The position numbers were made by a program, and so were the translations under genes. Under the pieces are notes generated by a model. It was not told the origin of the DNA. It saw only the letters and a list, made by a program, of their open reading frames with translations, and ran no database searches. From contig JAVEZQ010000010.1 of NCBI GenBank assembly GCA_034002905.1, positions 3,728 to 67,727 on the forward strand: a DNA stretch of 64,000 bases. The letters are read 5' to 3'. Below are positions 24,524 to 33,832 of this stretch, piece after piece. This stretch comes from UBA8914 sp034002905 (lineage in GTDB: Bacteria; Pseudomonadota; Alphaproteobacteria; UBA9219). The number at the start of each line of letters is the position of its first letter. Position 1 is the first letter of the stretch.

Positions 24524-27112
24524 TTATGAAACTTCTTTTTTTAGGCCCGCTTGTTCGACGGTATCATCCAGTTCGATGACGTGCTGGTTGATTCGACTGA
24601 TGGCCGAAATCACTTCGTTCATGATCTCTGTTTGGCGCTCGTCTGTTTGTTCGATCTCCTGCAGGTTGCGCATCTCTTCCGTCGTTTCGCGTAGCTTTTT
24701 GTCGATGACAATCAGGCGGGTTTCAAGCTGGTCTTTTTGCTGTACCATCATTTGAGCAAGCTGATCATGCATGGCTTCGATTTGAACGACGGCTTCATGC
24801 CAATGTTCCTGAAGCTTTGTTGCAAGGTCTTCGGCTTGTTCGGTCATGAGCGCCCGCGTTTCTTCCATATCCACGATGATGGGAGGCGTATCAGCGTAAG
24901 GCGTTGCCAGTGGCTTGGGCATCTCAAACTGGGTGAGCGTCGGGACGAGCTGGCCAAGTTGTCCCGCAACGGTGCCCAAGGTGCTGGTGAGCTGACCCAG
25001 CATGCCAAGGCGCTGCATGACGCTTTCTACCTGTTCGGCGATGGTTGTGAGCTTGGTAAAGCTTTGTGCGGCCCATTGCTCGGTTTTGCCGAAGGTGTTT
25101 GTCGCCTGTTGTTCCAAGCGCGAGCCTATATCGCCCAGCATTTCGACAAAACACGAACGCGCCGTTGAAAGCTTTTCCTGCTCGCCCTTAAGGCTGGCTA
25201 CGGCTTGCGCAAGCGAATTGTTGGTTGAAGAGCTTTGCTGGGCTAAGGCCTCACTGCTTGCAATAATTTCGTCGATGCGGGTTTCTGTTGCCTGCGCCTG
25301 CTGTTGGATCTGGACCTCAAGCCGCTGCATCAGGGCATGGCTCTTTTCCGTGAGGTTCTGGACGGCAGTAAAGCTGTTCTGGCTGTTCTGGTTGATCGAG
25401 CTGATGAGCTGCTCGTTATTGACGCGTAGGTCGGTCAACAGATTACTGATCGTGTTGCCGTCGCGACGGATCTGAGATGTGGCCTCGGCCATGGAGCGCT
25501 GGGCGCTGTCGAAGCTGGCCACGATGGACTCCATGCGATGCGTCGCTGTGATGACTTGTTCGCTGAGCCCTTCATGACGTTCGCAAATGTTGTTGACGGC
25601 CTTTTCCATCTTGAGGGCGCTTTCCTCCGTGCGTGTAGCAAGGGCGGCCATGTTTTCTTCGGCATTCATCGTGCTAGCCAGACGGTTTTCGGCGCGCGTG
25701 ATGATGTGTTGCAAGTGCTTTTCGCCACGGCTGAGGATTTCAAGCGCTTCGTTGAAGCGGACTCGTGTTTCTTCGGTCGAGCGGTTGAGCGCCTTGCCGC
25801 TGGCTTGCATGATATTGAGGGCGGCAAACATGCGCTCACCCATCTGGTTGGTGGCGTTGGCGAGTTGTTTGACAACCTGATGGCTCTGGCTTGCATTGGT
25901 GCGCATGGAGTCTTCGGCGGCAAGCAGGGATTTGAGGGAGTCGGCAACCTGTATGCCGGCAAGCTGCGTGACTTCGGCCATATTCTGGATACGTTCGCGC
26001 ATCGAGGGGATCATCTGGTTGATTTGATCCATACCGTTTTTCTGTGTCGCGGCCAAAGAATGGGCTGACTCGTTGAGGGCCTGCGTCAGGCTGTGCAAAG
26101 CCTCTTCGTGGATCTGGCCTTGCTGATGGATGTTGTCCAGAGCGCTGCCCAGACGGACGGAAAGACCGCTCATCATTTCCTGTTGCGAGGTGCACATGGC
26201 GTTGAGCGTGGCCGCGTTACTTTTTGTTTGGTCAAAAGATTCGGCAATCTTTTTCATCATCGCGTCAAAAGCCGTGCGCTGCATGCCTTCAAAACGGAAT
26301 GGAATGGGGCCCTCTTCACCTTGCAAAACGAAATCGGGAAGCTCGGCGAAATGTAAACGGGCCTTTTCAAGGGCGCGGGCCAGCTCGCCTATCCGGTCAG
26401 GCCGTTCTTGTCCCCAAACCGGTTGGTGGAGATTGCCTTTGCCAATATTATCGATGCATTGAATAAGTGCATTCAAAGGGGCGATTTGCCGCGATCTGAA
26501 GGCAAAGAAGGAGAGGAGAGATAGAAGCGCCAGCAACGCCCCCGTGCCCCAGGTCAGAAGCATAAGACCCATGCCCCAGCCTTTGAGATCGTTGTTGGTC
26601 TGCAGACGAGTGATGGCTGTCGCAGTTTGAAGACGCGAGTCTAGAATGGTAAGCGCCGTGGAGGCACGGAGTAAATCCGACGTATTGATCCCGTCATCCA
26701 GCGCATCGCTGCTTTCAGCCTTGGCCGAAATAGCCGCGAAAATATCGACAATGGCTTTGATGTCCCGGCTTACGGGGCCAGAGGCGGCATTCGCAAGACG
26801 GACGACATTTTCTTGTGCGGTCTTCAGGTTCATCCGCATGTCGGCCAACGCCGCGGGATCATGTGATGTCATGTAGTTTTGAGCAGCCCCAAGAAAGCCG
26901 CTATAGCCCAGCGCGCTGATGGTTTTTTCATAAATTTGTTCTTCAGGGGCAAACGCCGTGTCTGGGGCCGCGAGGATGTTTTGATCTTTATCAAGTTGGT
27001 ATTTGAAGTAGCCCGCCGTACCAATCAGCGCAACACACAGAGTCAGGACGAGGGCAAGGGCAAGAACCAAAAGAGGAGAAGAGCTGGTTGTCGTGTCTTC
27101 AGATGTTGTCAT
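24524..27112 (-). CDS. HAMP-domain membrane protein with long coiled coil, lacking a chemoreceptor tip
   Basis: An 862-residue protein built like a chemoreceptor: membrane segment 1 (about 12-38), a periplasmic helical region (about 39-178), membrane segment 2 (about 178-205) and a HAMP domain (RSRQIAPLNALIQCIDNIGK and following, about 206-257). The remaining 600 residues are nearly all helical heptads rich in Gln, Ala, Glu, Ser and Met. The conserved hairpin tip of methyl-accepting proteins (pattern like LLALNAAIEAARAGE) is absent, and no kinase, cyclase or EAL domain is visible. It could be a sensory scaffold, a divergent receptor or a structural protein. The chemotaxis operon begins about 1.1 kb away on the other strand. 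It stands alone; function unknown. Confidence 0.75.
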   Translation of the reverse strand: MTTSEDTTTSSSPLLVLALALVLTLCVALIGTAGYFKYQLDKDQNILAAPDTAFAPEEQIYEKTISALGYSGFLGAAQNYMTSHDPAALADMRMNLKTAQENVVRLANAASGPVSRDIKAIVDIFAAISAKAESSDALDDGINTSDLLRASTALTILDSRLQTATAITRLQTNNDLKGWGMGLMLLTWGTGALLALLSLLSFFAFRSRQIAPLNALIQCIDNIGKGNLHQPVWGQERPDRIGELARALEKARLHFAELPDFVLQGEEGPIPFRFEGMQRTAFDAMMKKIAESFDQTKSNAATLNAMCTSQQEMMSGLSVRLGSALDNIHQQGQIHEEALHSLTQALNESAHSLAATQKNGMDQINQMIPSMRERIQNMAEVTQLAGIQVADSLKSLLAAEDSMRTNASQSHQVVKQLANATNQMGERMFAALNIMQASGKALNRSTEETRVRFNEALEILSRGEKHLQHIITRAENRLASTMNAEENMAALATRTEESALKMEKAVNNICERHEGLSEQVITATHRMESIVASFDSAQRSMAEATSQIRRDGNTISNLLTDLRVNNEQLISSINQNSQNSFTAVQNLTEKSHALMQRLEVQIQQQAQATETRIDEIIASSEALAQQSSSTNNSLAQAVASLKGEQEKLSTARSCFVEMLGDIGSRLEQQATNTFGKTEQWAAQSFTKLTTIAEQVESVMQRLGMLGQLTSTLGTVAGQLGQLVPTLTQFEMPKPLATPYADTPPIIVDMEETRALMTEQAEDLATKLQEHWHEAVVQIEAMHDQLAQMMVQQKDQLETRLIVIDKKLRETTEEMRNLQEIEQTDERQTEIMNEVISAISRINQHVIELDDTVEQAGLKKEVS

Positions 27113-27312
27113 GAAACGCTCTTGATTTTGAATAACAAAGGCATGCCGCGCAGCGACAGCGCGCGAGAATGGAAACCCGGTAAGGGGATTCTGGCGGCTC
27201 GGCCAAAAAAGTAAAGAACAATTAGACCGTTAAAGTGTTTTTTGATTCGTTTGGGTGCGAAAAACCACAGAATCGATTCGGCTCTCAACTTGATTCGAGT
27301 CGTGTATTGACC

Positions 27313-28074
27313 CTACAGCATGAACTGTTCACGGATAATCCGTTCGCCCAAATGAAGCTCAGGATCAAACAGAAGAGTAAAAGCTGTTGTTATATCAAGC
27401 CATAGGCGCGCTGAAGCTACATTCTCAATAATATCAGGACCTGCTTCGACGCGAATCGGTCTTTTATCTGTTTCCAAAACATCAATATCGATCACACAAC
27501 TTTGTGGCAGGACGGCATAGGACCAGCGGCGAGGTCGAAAGCCACATATAGCAGTCATTATCAATGTGTTGGAGTCGAGGGGCATGATGGGGCCACCTGC
27601 GGAATGATTGTAGGCGGTGCTGCCCGTCGGTGTGGAGAGGATCAGACCATCTCCACTATAAGTGTGAAGGCGTTCGATGCCATCGACGCGGATGCGTAGT
27701 TTTGCCGACTGTGTGGTGTTCCGCAAAAGGGCGACTTCGTTGATGGCGAGGGCCGTCGTCCTGTTTCCGTCTGTCGAGACGCACTCGACCTTGAGTGGGT
27801 GGAGGAAAACTTTTTGCGCATATTTGATCCGGCGCAATAGATCTTCGGGATTGTAATCGTTGCACATAAAACCGACCGAGTTGGTTCGGTGTAGGGCGTA
27901 GACAGGTTTTCCCTTGTCTTTGTGAGCATAGAGAGTCTTGAGGACGTGGCCATCTCCACCAAGGACAACAATCACATCGGCGTCTGAGGCCTCACAGGCG
28001 CCGTAACGGTCTTGCAGTTCCTTGAGCGAGTCTTGGGCAAGGGGGGTAGGCGAGGCGGAAAAGGCGATTTTCAT
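27313..28074 (-). CDS. nadK: NAD kinase
   Basis: A 253-residue kinase making NADP from NAD. It has the GGDGH motif (VVLGGDGHVLKTL), NEVALLR, and the diacylglycerol-kinase-like signature STPTGSTAYNHSAGGPI. The start at 28074 (MKIAFSASPT) has GGAG at five bases; the frame is open 14 codons further upstream without support. Shorter than many NAD kinases but typical for alphaproteobacteria. Divergent from chpT. Confidence 0.93.
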   Translation of the reverse strand: MKIAFSASPTPLAQDSLKELQDRYGACEASDADVIVVLGGDGHVLKTLYAHKDKGKPVYALHRTNSVGFMCNDYNPEDLLRRIKYAQKVFLHPLKVECVSTDGNRTTALAINEVALLRNTTQSAKLRIRVDGIERLHTYSGDGLILSTPTGSTAYNHSAGGPIMPLDSNTLIMTAICGFRPRRWSYAVLPQSCVIDIDVLETDKRPIRVEAGPDIIENVASARLWLDITTAFTLLFDPELHLGERIIREQFML

Positions 28075-28217
28075 AGGACTCCAAATGTGTCGGTTCATCC
28101 ATGCTTTAATGATCAATTAACGATTATTGCGCAATTGTAAATGATAAACAACGGGGCTTATTGCTTGCGGACGGAAGTTAACTATTTTCGCCCTTTTTTG
28201 AGTGCATGAGGTGTTGA

Positions 28218-28907
28218 ATGCAGATGGATTTGCGGGTTACGGAGCTACTGGCTTCCAAGCTCTGTCATGATTTGATCAGTCCGGTGAGCGCCATTAATAA
28301 CGGTGTCGAACTCATCGAAGACATCGGTGAATCCGTGGTCGACGAGGCGATGAAGTTGATCGCCGATAGTGCTGGACATGCCTCGCGCCGGCTTAAGCTG
28401 TTTCGTGTTGCGTATGGTCGTGCAGGCAGTGAAGAGAATCTTCCCGTCAAAGATATGCGACTGATCGCCGCACAAAGTTTTTCTGTCGGAAAGATCAAGC
28501 TTCACTGGCCGGAAACGCTAACGCTTACGACGATTGCCGATAAGCGTGGTGGACTTAAAACGTTGATTAATAGTTTGATATTGAGCGAAGAGCTTTTGGC
28601 TTATGGCGGAGATATCACAGTTACTGAGATTGAAGGAGATGGGGAGCAGGGGTGTCGTTTGGCTGTTGTTGGTCGTGCTGCCTTTATGGCAGAAAATTAC
28701 AAGCTTGCTCTGGATGGGCGAGTCGATGTCGAAGATCTTACACCCCGCACAATTCAGGCATATGTTACAGGTCGTTTTGCAAGCTATTTCGGTTTAGAAA
28801 TATATCCTTGTCAGGTGAGGGATGATTGTCTGGAAATAGCCATTCTCGTTCCACAACAGAAGGAAGATGAACCGGCAAATGAAGACGAGGGTGTGTCGCC
28901 GGGATAG
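28218..28907 (+). CDS. chpT: Histidine phosphotransferase ChpT
   Basis: A 229-residue phosphotransfer protein that relays phosphate from CckA to CtrA and CpdR in the alphaproteobacterial cell-cycle pathway. The phosphoacceptor is H17 in SKLCHDLISPVSAINNG, and a degenerate histidine-kinase-like ATPase fold follows (to about 215). The C-terminal tail is acidic. GAGG precedes the ATG. It lies 90 bases before cheA in the same direction, so it may be cotranscribed with the chemotaxis genes, linking cell cycle and motility. Confidence 0.88.
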   Translation: MQMDLRVTELLASKLCHDLISPVSAINNGVELIEDIGESVVDEAMKLIADSAGHASRRLKLFRVAYGRAGSEENLPVKDMRLIAAQSFSVGKIKLHWPETLTLTTIADKRGGLKTLINSLILSEELLAYGGDITVTEIEGDGEQGCRLAVVGRAAFMAENYKLALDGRVDVEDLTPRTIQAYVTGRFASYFGLEIYPCQVRDDCLEIAILVPQQKEDEPANEDEGVSPG

Positions 28908-28997
28908 AAGGGCTTTTCTAATGTTTTTTTAAGGTTTGTTGAGCAATATCGAAGGCGAGTTTTGGCGTGATTCTACCACTTATAAAAGGGCACTGCG

Positions 28998-31679
28998 ATG
29001 GATGATCTTTTGCGAGACTTTCTGACGGAAACGAACGAAAGCTTGGCTCAGCTTGACGTAGAAATTGTCAATTTGGAGCAAAATCCCGATGATCCAGAGT
29101 TGATCAGCAGCATCTTCCGACTCGTCCATACTGTAAAGGGAACTTGCGGTTTTCTGGGACTCTCGCGGCTCGAAAAGCTCGCGCATTCAGGCGAAAATGT
29201 TCTTGGAAAATTCCGTGATCGCGAACTGCCTGTGACCCCAAAGGCTGTTACCCTTATCTTGCGATCTATTGATGCTATTAAGAGTATGCTCCTTGTTCTT
29301 GAAGAGACAGAGGCTGAACCTGCCGGTGATGACTCTGAATTGATTGCGGCACTAGACGCCATGGCTGCTGGTGATGTCGGTGATGTGGAGGGCTGTGATG
29401 TGTCGTCATCATCATCTTCGACCGCTGCGTCAGGTGGGGCGGGTGGCGTTCAGCAGCAGACGCTAGGGGGCGATTCCGAGCCTGATGAGTTTGGTTTTGT
29501 TCCGATCCCTGCGGAGAAGACAGCAGAAGTTGCGGCGGCTCGTGCCACGGAAAAGAAGGCGGCTCCCACTGCCTCGAAGGAGGCTGCGACACAACAAGAA
29601 TCTGGAATGAAAGAATCTGCGGTATCTGGCCAGACAATCCGTGTGAGTGTTGATCAGCTTGAAAATCTGATGGTTATTGCCAGTGAGTTGGTGCTGACTC
29701 GTAATCAGCTCATGCAGATTTCGCGAACCCAGAAAGACAATCCTTTTGTCGCGCCACTTCAGCGCCTCAATCATGTGACTTCCGAGCTTCAGGAAGGTGT
29801 AATGAAGACGCGCATGCAACCCATCGGGAATGCATGGTCCAAACTACCGCGCATTGTTCGTGATCTTTCTATGGAACTCGGCAAGAAGATTGATCTTCAG
29901 ATGGTGGGGGCCGACACCGAGTTAGATCGTCAGGTGCTCGAATTGATCAAGGATCCGCTCACCCATATGGTGCGCAATTCGGCAGACCATGGAATTGAGG
30001 TGTCTTCCGATCGTTTGATGGCGGGTAAGCCTGAAACCGGTGTTATCCTTCTCAACGCTTTCCACGAAGGCGGCCATATTATCATCGAGATTTCCGATGA
30101 TGGTCGTGGTATCTCGCTCAATGCCGTCAAGAACAAGATTGTCCAGAATAATCTGGCGAACGAATCCGATGTCGCGTCGATGAGCGATCAGCAGATTATC
30201 CAGTATATCTTCAAGCCGGGCTTTTCGACGGCTACGAAGGTTACCGCCGTCTCTGGTCGTGGCGTCGGTATGGATGTCGTCAAGACGAATATCGAGAAGA
30301 TCGGCGGCACGGTCGATTTGCAGTCGGTTGAAGGAAAGGGTTCCCGTTTCCTCATCAAAATTCCGTTGACCTTGGCGATTGTGTCGGCATTGATTGTCGA
30401 ATGCGCTGAAGAACGCTTCGCTATTCCGCAAATCAGCGTTGTCGAACTCGTTCACGCTTCTGCCAACAGTGAGTACAAAGTCGAATACATTAATCAAACG
30501 CCAGTTCTTCGTTTGCGTAACCGGCTATTGCCGCTTGTTTCCTTGCGCAGGACTTTGGAACTCGGCGGCGATGAGAAGGGGGTCGAGGATCTGGCCTTTA
30601 TCGTCGTGGTTCAGGTTGGCAGTTCATTTTTCGGCATTATTGTTGATCGTGTTTTTGATACCGAGGAAATTGTCGTTAAACCTGTTTCTCCGATCTTGCG
30701 GAATATCAGCATGTTCTCGGGTAATACAATCCTTGGGGACGGCAGCGTCGTTATGATCCTTGATCCCAACGGGGTTGCTTCCTGTGTCGGGGAAATCCAT
30801 GACTCGGCATCTGCGACGTCTATGCATCGGACAACAACGACACATGCGCGGGGAGCGACAAAGCAATCCTTGTTGGTGTTCCGTGCCGGCGTGGACGCGC
30901 CAAAGGCTGTCCCGCTTTCTCTGGTCGCACGACTTGAAGAGATTGATCTTAAAACCGTTGAGTATTCCGAAGAGAAGCCTGTTGTCCAGTATCGCGGCAA
31001 GCTCATGCCTCTTGTGACGATCGACGGGGCAACAAGATTGAAGGATGAGGGGTCCCAGCCCATTCTTGTCTTTAGCGACCATGAACGAAGCATGGGGCTT
31101 GTGGTTGATGAGATAGTTGACATCATCGAGGATCATCTGGATGTTAATCTGTCCGCGCAACGTCCGGGTTATATTGGTAGTGCGATTGTTGCCGGCAAGG
31201 CGACGGATATGGTGGATACAGGCTATTATCTGTCTCAAGCGTATCAGAACTGGTTTAATTCGCATCAGGATGAATCCTTTGGTGAAGAAAAGTCGCATCG
31301 TGTGTTGCTGGTTGACGATAGCCCCTTCTTCCGCAATTTGCTGACGCCGCTTTTGACGGTAGCTGGCTATACTGTGACAACGGCAGAAAATCCGGCTCAA
31401 GCGCTCAAGATGCGCGAAGAGGGCGAGGAGTTTGATGTCATCGTCAGTGATATCGAAATGCCGGGGATGAGCGGGTTCGACTTTGCATCAACCGTTCGAC
31501 GTGAAGGCGGAAAATGGAGCGAATTACCTTTTATCGCTTTGTCTTCCTATGCCACGCCGCGTGATATCGAGCGTGGACGTGTGGCAGGCTTTACGGATTA
31601 TGTTGCCAAGTTTAACCGTGATGCCTTGCTTGCTTCCTTGCAGCAAACACTGAATGATATGAGGGTTGCCCATGACTGA
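28998..31679 (+). CDS. cheA: Chemotaxis histidine kinase CheA with C-terminal receiver domain
   Basis: An 893-residue hybrid CheA. Domains in order: HPt with H44 (LVHTVKGTCGFLG); a low-complexity Ser/Gly/Ala/Lys linker (about 130-210) where the CheY-binding P2 domain is expected; dimerisation helix (IRVSVDQLENLMVIASELVL); ATPase with N box (HMVRNSADHGIE), G1 (ISDDGRGIS) and G2 (GRGVGMDVVKTNIEKIGG); a CheW-like domain (about 455-605); a second, degenerate CheW-like domain (about 620-755); and a receiver with the phosphoacceptor Asp in VIVSDIEMPG. It phosphorylates CheY and CheB. The receiver may act as phosphate sink. It overlaps cheW by eight bases. Confidence 0.96.
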   Translation: MDDLLRDFLTETNESLAQLDVEIVNLEQNPDDPELISSIFRLVHTVKGTCGFLGLSRLEKLAHSGENVLGKFRDRELPVTPKAVTLILRSIDAIKSMLLVLEETEAEPAGDDSELIAALDAMAAGDVGDVEGCDVSSSSSSTAASGGAGGVQQQTLGGDSEPDEFGFVPIPAEKTAEVAAARATEKKAAPTASKEAATQQESGMKESAVSGQTIRVSVDQLENLMVIASELVLTRNQLMQISRTQKDNPFVAPLQRLNHVTSELQEGVMKTRMQPIGNAWSKLPRIVRDLSMELGKKIDLQMVGADTELDRQVLELIKDPLTHMVRNSADHGIEVSSDRLMAGKPETGVILLNAFHEGGHIIIEISDDGRGISLNAVKNKIVQNNLANESDVASMSDQQIIQYIFKPGFSTATKVTAVSGRGVGMDVVKTNIEKIGGTVDLQSVEGKGSRFLIKIPLTLAIVSALIVECAEERFAIPQISVVELVHASANSEYKVEYINQTPVLRLRNRLLPLVSLRRTLELGGDEKGVEDLAFIVVVQVGSSFFGIIVDRVFDTEEIVVKPVSPILRNISMFSGNTILGDGSVVMILDPNGVASCVGEIHDSASATSMHRTTTTHARGATKQSLLVFRAGVDAPKAVPLSLVARLEEIDLKTVEYSEEKPVVQYRGKLMPLVTIDGATRLKDEGSQPILVFSDHERSMGLVVDEIVDIIEDHLDVNLSAQRPGYIGSAIVAGKATDMVDTGYYLSQAYQNWFNSHQDESFGEEKSHRVLLVDDSPFFRNLLTPLLTVAGYTVTTAENPAQALKMREEGEEFDVIVSDIEMPGMSGFDFASTVRREGGKWSELPFIALSSYATPRDIERGRVAGFTDYVAKFNRDALLASLQQTLNDMRVAHD

Positions 31680-32172
31680 TTCAAATCTTCCTGTAAAATC
31701 TAGCGGCAACATGCCTGTAGCTGGCGAGGCCGATGATAATCGTGAGTTTGTGACGATGTTTGTTGACAATCAACTGTTCGGTATTCCCGTGTTGCAGGTT
31801 CAGGATGTCTTGTCACCTCAAAAGATAACGCGTGTTCCGCTTGCACCGCGTGAGGTGGCCGGGTCTCTTAATCTGCGCGGGCGTATTGTGACGGCGATTG
31901 ATGTTCGCGTTCGGTTGGGCTTGGCTCAACGTGAAAAAGGCAAGAAAAATATGAGCGTTGTTGTCGATTACAACGGCGAGTTTTACAGCTTGATCGTGGA
32001 TCAGGTTGGTGAAGTCATGACTCTTTCTTCTTCTGCATATGAAAAGACACCAACGACTCTTGATGAGAAATGGCGTGAAGTTGCCGATGGCGTATACCGC
32101 TTGCAAGAACAGTTGATGATAGTCCTCGATGTAAAACGGTTGCTTCGTGTGACCGAAATGGTTGCCGCGTAG
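31672..32172 (+). CDS. cheW: Chemotaxis coupling protein CheW
   Basis: A 166-residue SH3-like adaptor linking chemoreceptors to CheA. Core motifs are present: FVTMFVDNQLFGIPVLQVQD, PREVAGSLNLRGRIVTAIDV and VDQVGEVMTL. The first 22 residues are a flexible extension. The ATG at 31672 lies inside the cheA end (8-base overlap), giving translational coupling; a TTG two codons upstream is less likely. Confidence 0.96.
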   Translation: MTDSNLPVKSSGNMPVAGEADDNREFVTMFVDNQLFGIPVLQVQDVLSPQKITRVPLAPREVAGSLNLRGRIVTAIDVRVRLGLAQREKGKKNMSVVVDYNGEFYSLIVDQVGEVMTLSSSAYEKTPTTLDEKWREVADGVYRLQEQLMIVLDVKRLLRVTEMVAA

Positions 32173-32193
32173 GGCAGAAGAAAGGATTTGTTT

Positions 32194-32565
32194 ATGAAGA
32201 CTTGCCTGCTGGTCGATGACAGCCGTGTGATCCGCAAGGTAGCGCGACAGATTTTCGAGGCGATGGATTTTTCATGCGAAGAGGCCGAACACGGGCAGCA
32301 GGCTGTGGAGTTCTGTCAGAAAAGTATGCCGGATGTTATCTTGCTTGACTGGAACATGCCGGTTATGGACGGGCTTGAGTTTCTTCGTGTGTTGCGTAAG
32401 ATGCCGAACGGCGGCGGCGCGGTCGTCGTGTTTTGTACGACAGAAAACGATATGAAACACATTCAGGAGGCGATGACAAATGGCGCAAATGAATATATCA
32501 TGAAGCCATTTGATGCCGATATTGTTCGAAGTAAGCTTTTCCAGCTTGGGATTATTGATGAATAA
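32194..32565 (+). CDS. cheY: Chemotaxis response regulator CheY
   Basis: A 123-residue single receiver domain. The acidic pair is D8/D9 (LLVDDS), the phosphoacceptor is D52 (LLDWNMPVMDG), the switch Thr is in VVFCTTEND, and the conserved Lys in YIMKPFD. Phosphorylated CheY binds the flagellar switch and changes rotation. AAGGA lies 8 bases before the ATG. Only 21 bases separate it from cheW. Confidence 0.96.
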   Translation: MKTCLLVDDSRVIRKVARQIFEAMDFSCEEAEHGQQAVEFCQKSMPDVILLDWNMPVMDGLEFLRVLRKMPNGGGAVVVFCTTENDMKHIQEAMTNGANEYIMKPFDADIVRSKLFQLGIIDE

Positions 32566-32605
32566 CTCTTCAAGATGTATCAAGATCAACATTGTGACAT
32601 AAAAC

Positions 32606-33832
32606 ATGACATTATATTCCGACATTGGCGACGCAACGATTGATACAGGCCCAGAAGTTTTTCGGGTGATGATAGTTGACGATTCTGCTTTTATTCGAGG
32701 GGCTATTGCTCGTGCGATTGAGAGTGATGAGGCTTTGCGTGTTGTTTCTTCGATTCCCAATGGCGAACAGGCGATTAGCTCCCTTCGACGCGAACCGGTC
32801 GATGTGATTGTATTGGACATCGAAATGCCGGTGATGGATGGCCTGACGGCATTGCCAAAGCTCAAGGATATCGACGGCGGCGTTCAGATAATTATGGCCT
32901 CGACCCTTACGCAGAAGAATGCTGAAATTAGCTTAAAGGCCATGTCGCTTGGCGCGACGGATTATATTCCCAAACCTTCAAGCGGACATGAAGTCAATGC
33001 TGCCGAAGACTTTCGTCGCGAACTTGTGGCAAAGGTAAAGGCCCTCGGTTCATTAGCGCGTCGTTCAGGTGTACGTCCGGTTGTTCGTCCTTTTCCTACA
33101 TCGGACAAGAAGCCGCTTTCGGAACAGGAAAAGGCCCATATCAAGGTTTCGCAAGATGTTGCCCGGAAGTCTCAAGAGAGACTGGTACTTGCGCATCCGC
33201 TAGGGGCCGCTGCCAAACGTCCCATCATTTTGCGGACCGAACCGATCACCAAACCGCAGGTTATCGCGATTGGCAGTTCGACGGGGGGGCCTCAGGCTTT
33301 GTTTAAAGTTATCAAGGAAATGGGAAGCGGTCTGCCTCAACCCATCGTGATTACCCAACATATGCCGCCGTCTTTCACAACGATTCTGGCAGAGCATATC
33401 ACCAAACAGTGCGGTGTGGTGTGTCAGGAAGCGCGTGATGGCGAAAGGCTTGTGGCTGGGCGCTATTATATTGCGCCGGGTGACTACCACATGGTGCTGA
33501 AGGGCACAGCGGGGAATGTAGCAATAAAACTAAATCAGGATCCTCCTGAAAATTTCTGTCGTCCGTCGGTTGATCCGATGGTACGTTCATTGGCCCCCAT
33601 ATTTGGACGCAACGTGCTTGTTGTCATTCTCACCGGAATGGGGGCGGATGGAACGCGTAGCTGCGAGTTGATCGTCCAGAATGGTGGCAGCGTTATCGCG
33701 CAGGATGAGGCAACTAGCGTCGTCTGGGGGATGCCGGGATCGGTGGCAACAGCAGGATTATGTTCGGCGGTTCTTCCTGTTGCGGAGATTGGCGGATTTG
33801 TGCGGAAGACCGCATTGGGGATGAGAGCATGA
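32606..33832 (+). CDS. cheB: Chemoreceptor glutamate methylesterase/deamidase CheB
   Basis: A 408-residue two-domain enzyme. The receiver has D71 (VLDIEMPVMDG). After a linker of about 70 residues the esterase domain holds the catalytic triad S225 (GSSTGGPQ), H252 (ITQHMPP) and D348 (LTGMGADGT). It removes methyl groups from chemoreceptors during adaptation. It overlaps cheR by four bases (ATGA). Confidence 0.97.
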   Translation: MTLYSDIGDATIDTGPEVFRVMIVDDSAFIRGAIARAIESDEALRVVSSIPNGEQAISSLRREPVDVIVLDIEMPVMDGLTALPKLKDIDGGVQIIMASTLTQKNAEISLKAMSLGATDYIPKPSSGHEVNAAEDFRRELVAKVKALGSLARRSGVRPVVRPFPTSDKKPLSEQEKAHIKVSQDVARKSQERLVLAHPLGAAAKRPIILRTEPITKPQVIAIGSSTGGPQALFKVIKEMGSGLPQPIVITQHMPPSFTTILAEHITKQCGVVCQEARDGERLVAGRYYIAPGDYHMVLKGTAGNVAIKLNQDPPENFCRPSVDPMVRSLAPIFGRNVLVVILTGMGADGTRSCELIVQNGGSVIAQDEATSVVWGMPGSVATAGLCSAVLPVAEIGGFVRKTALGMRA

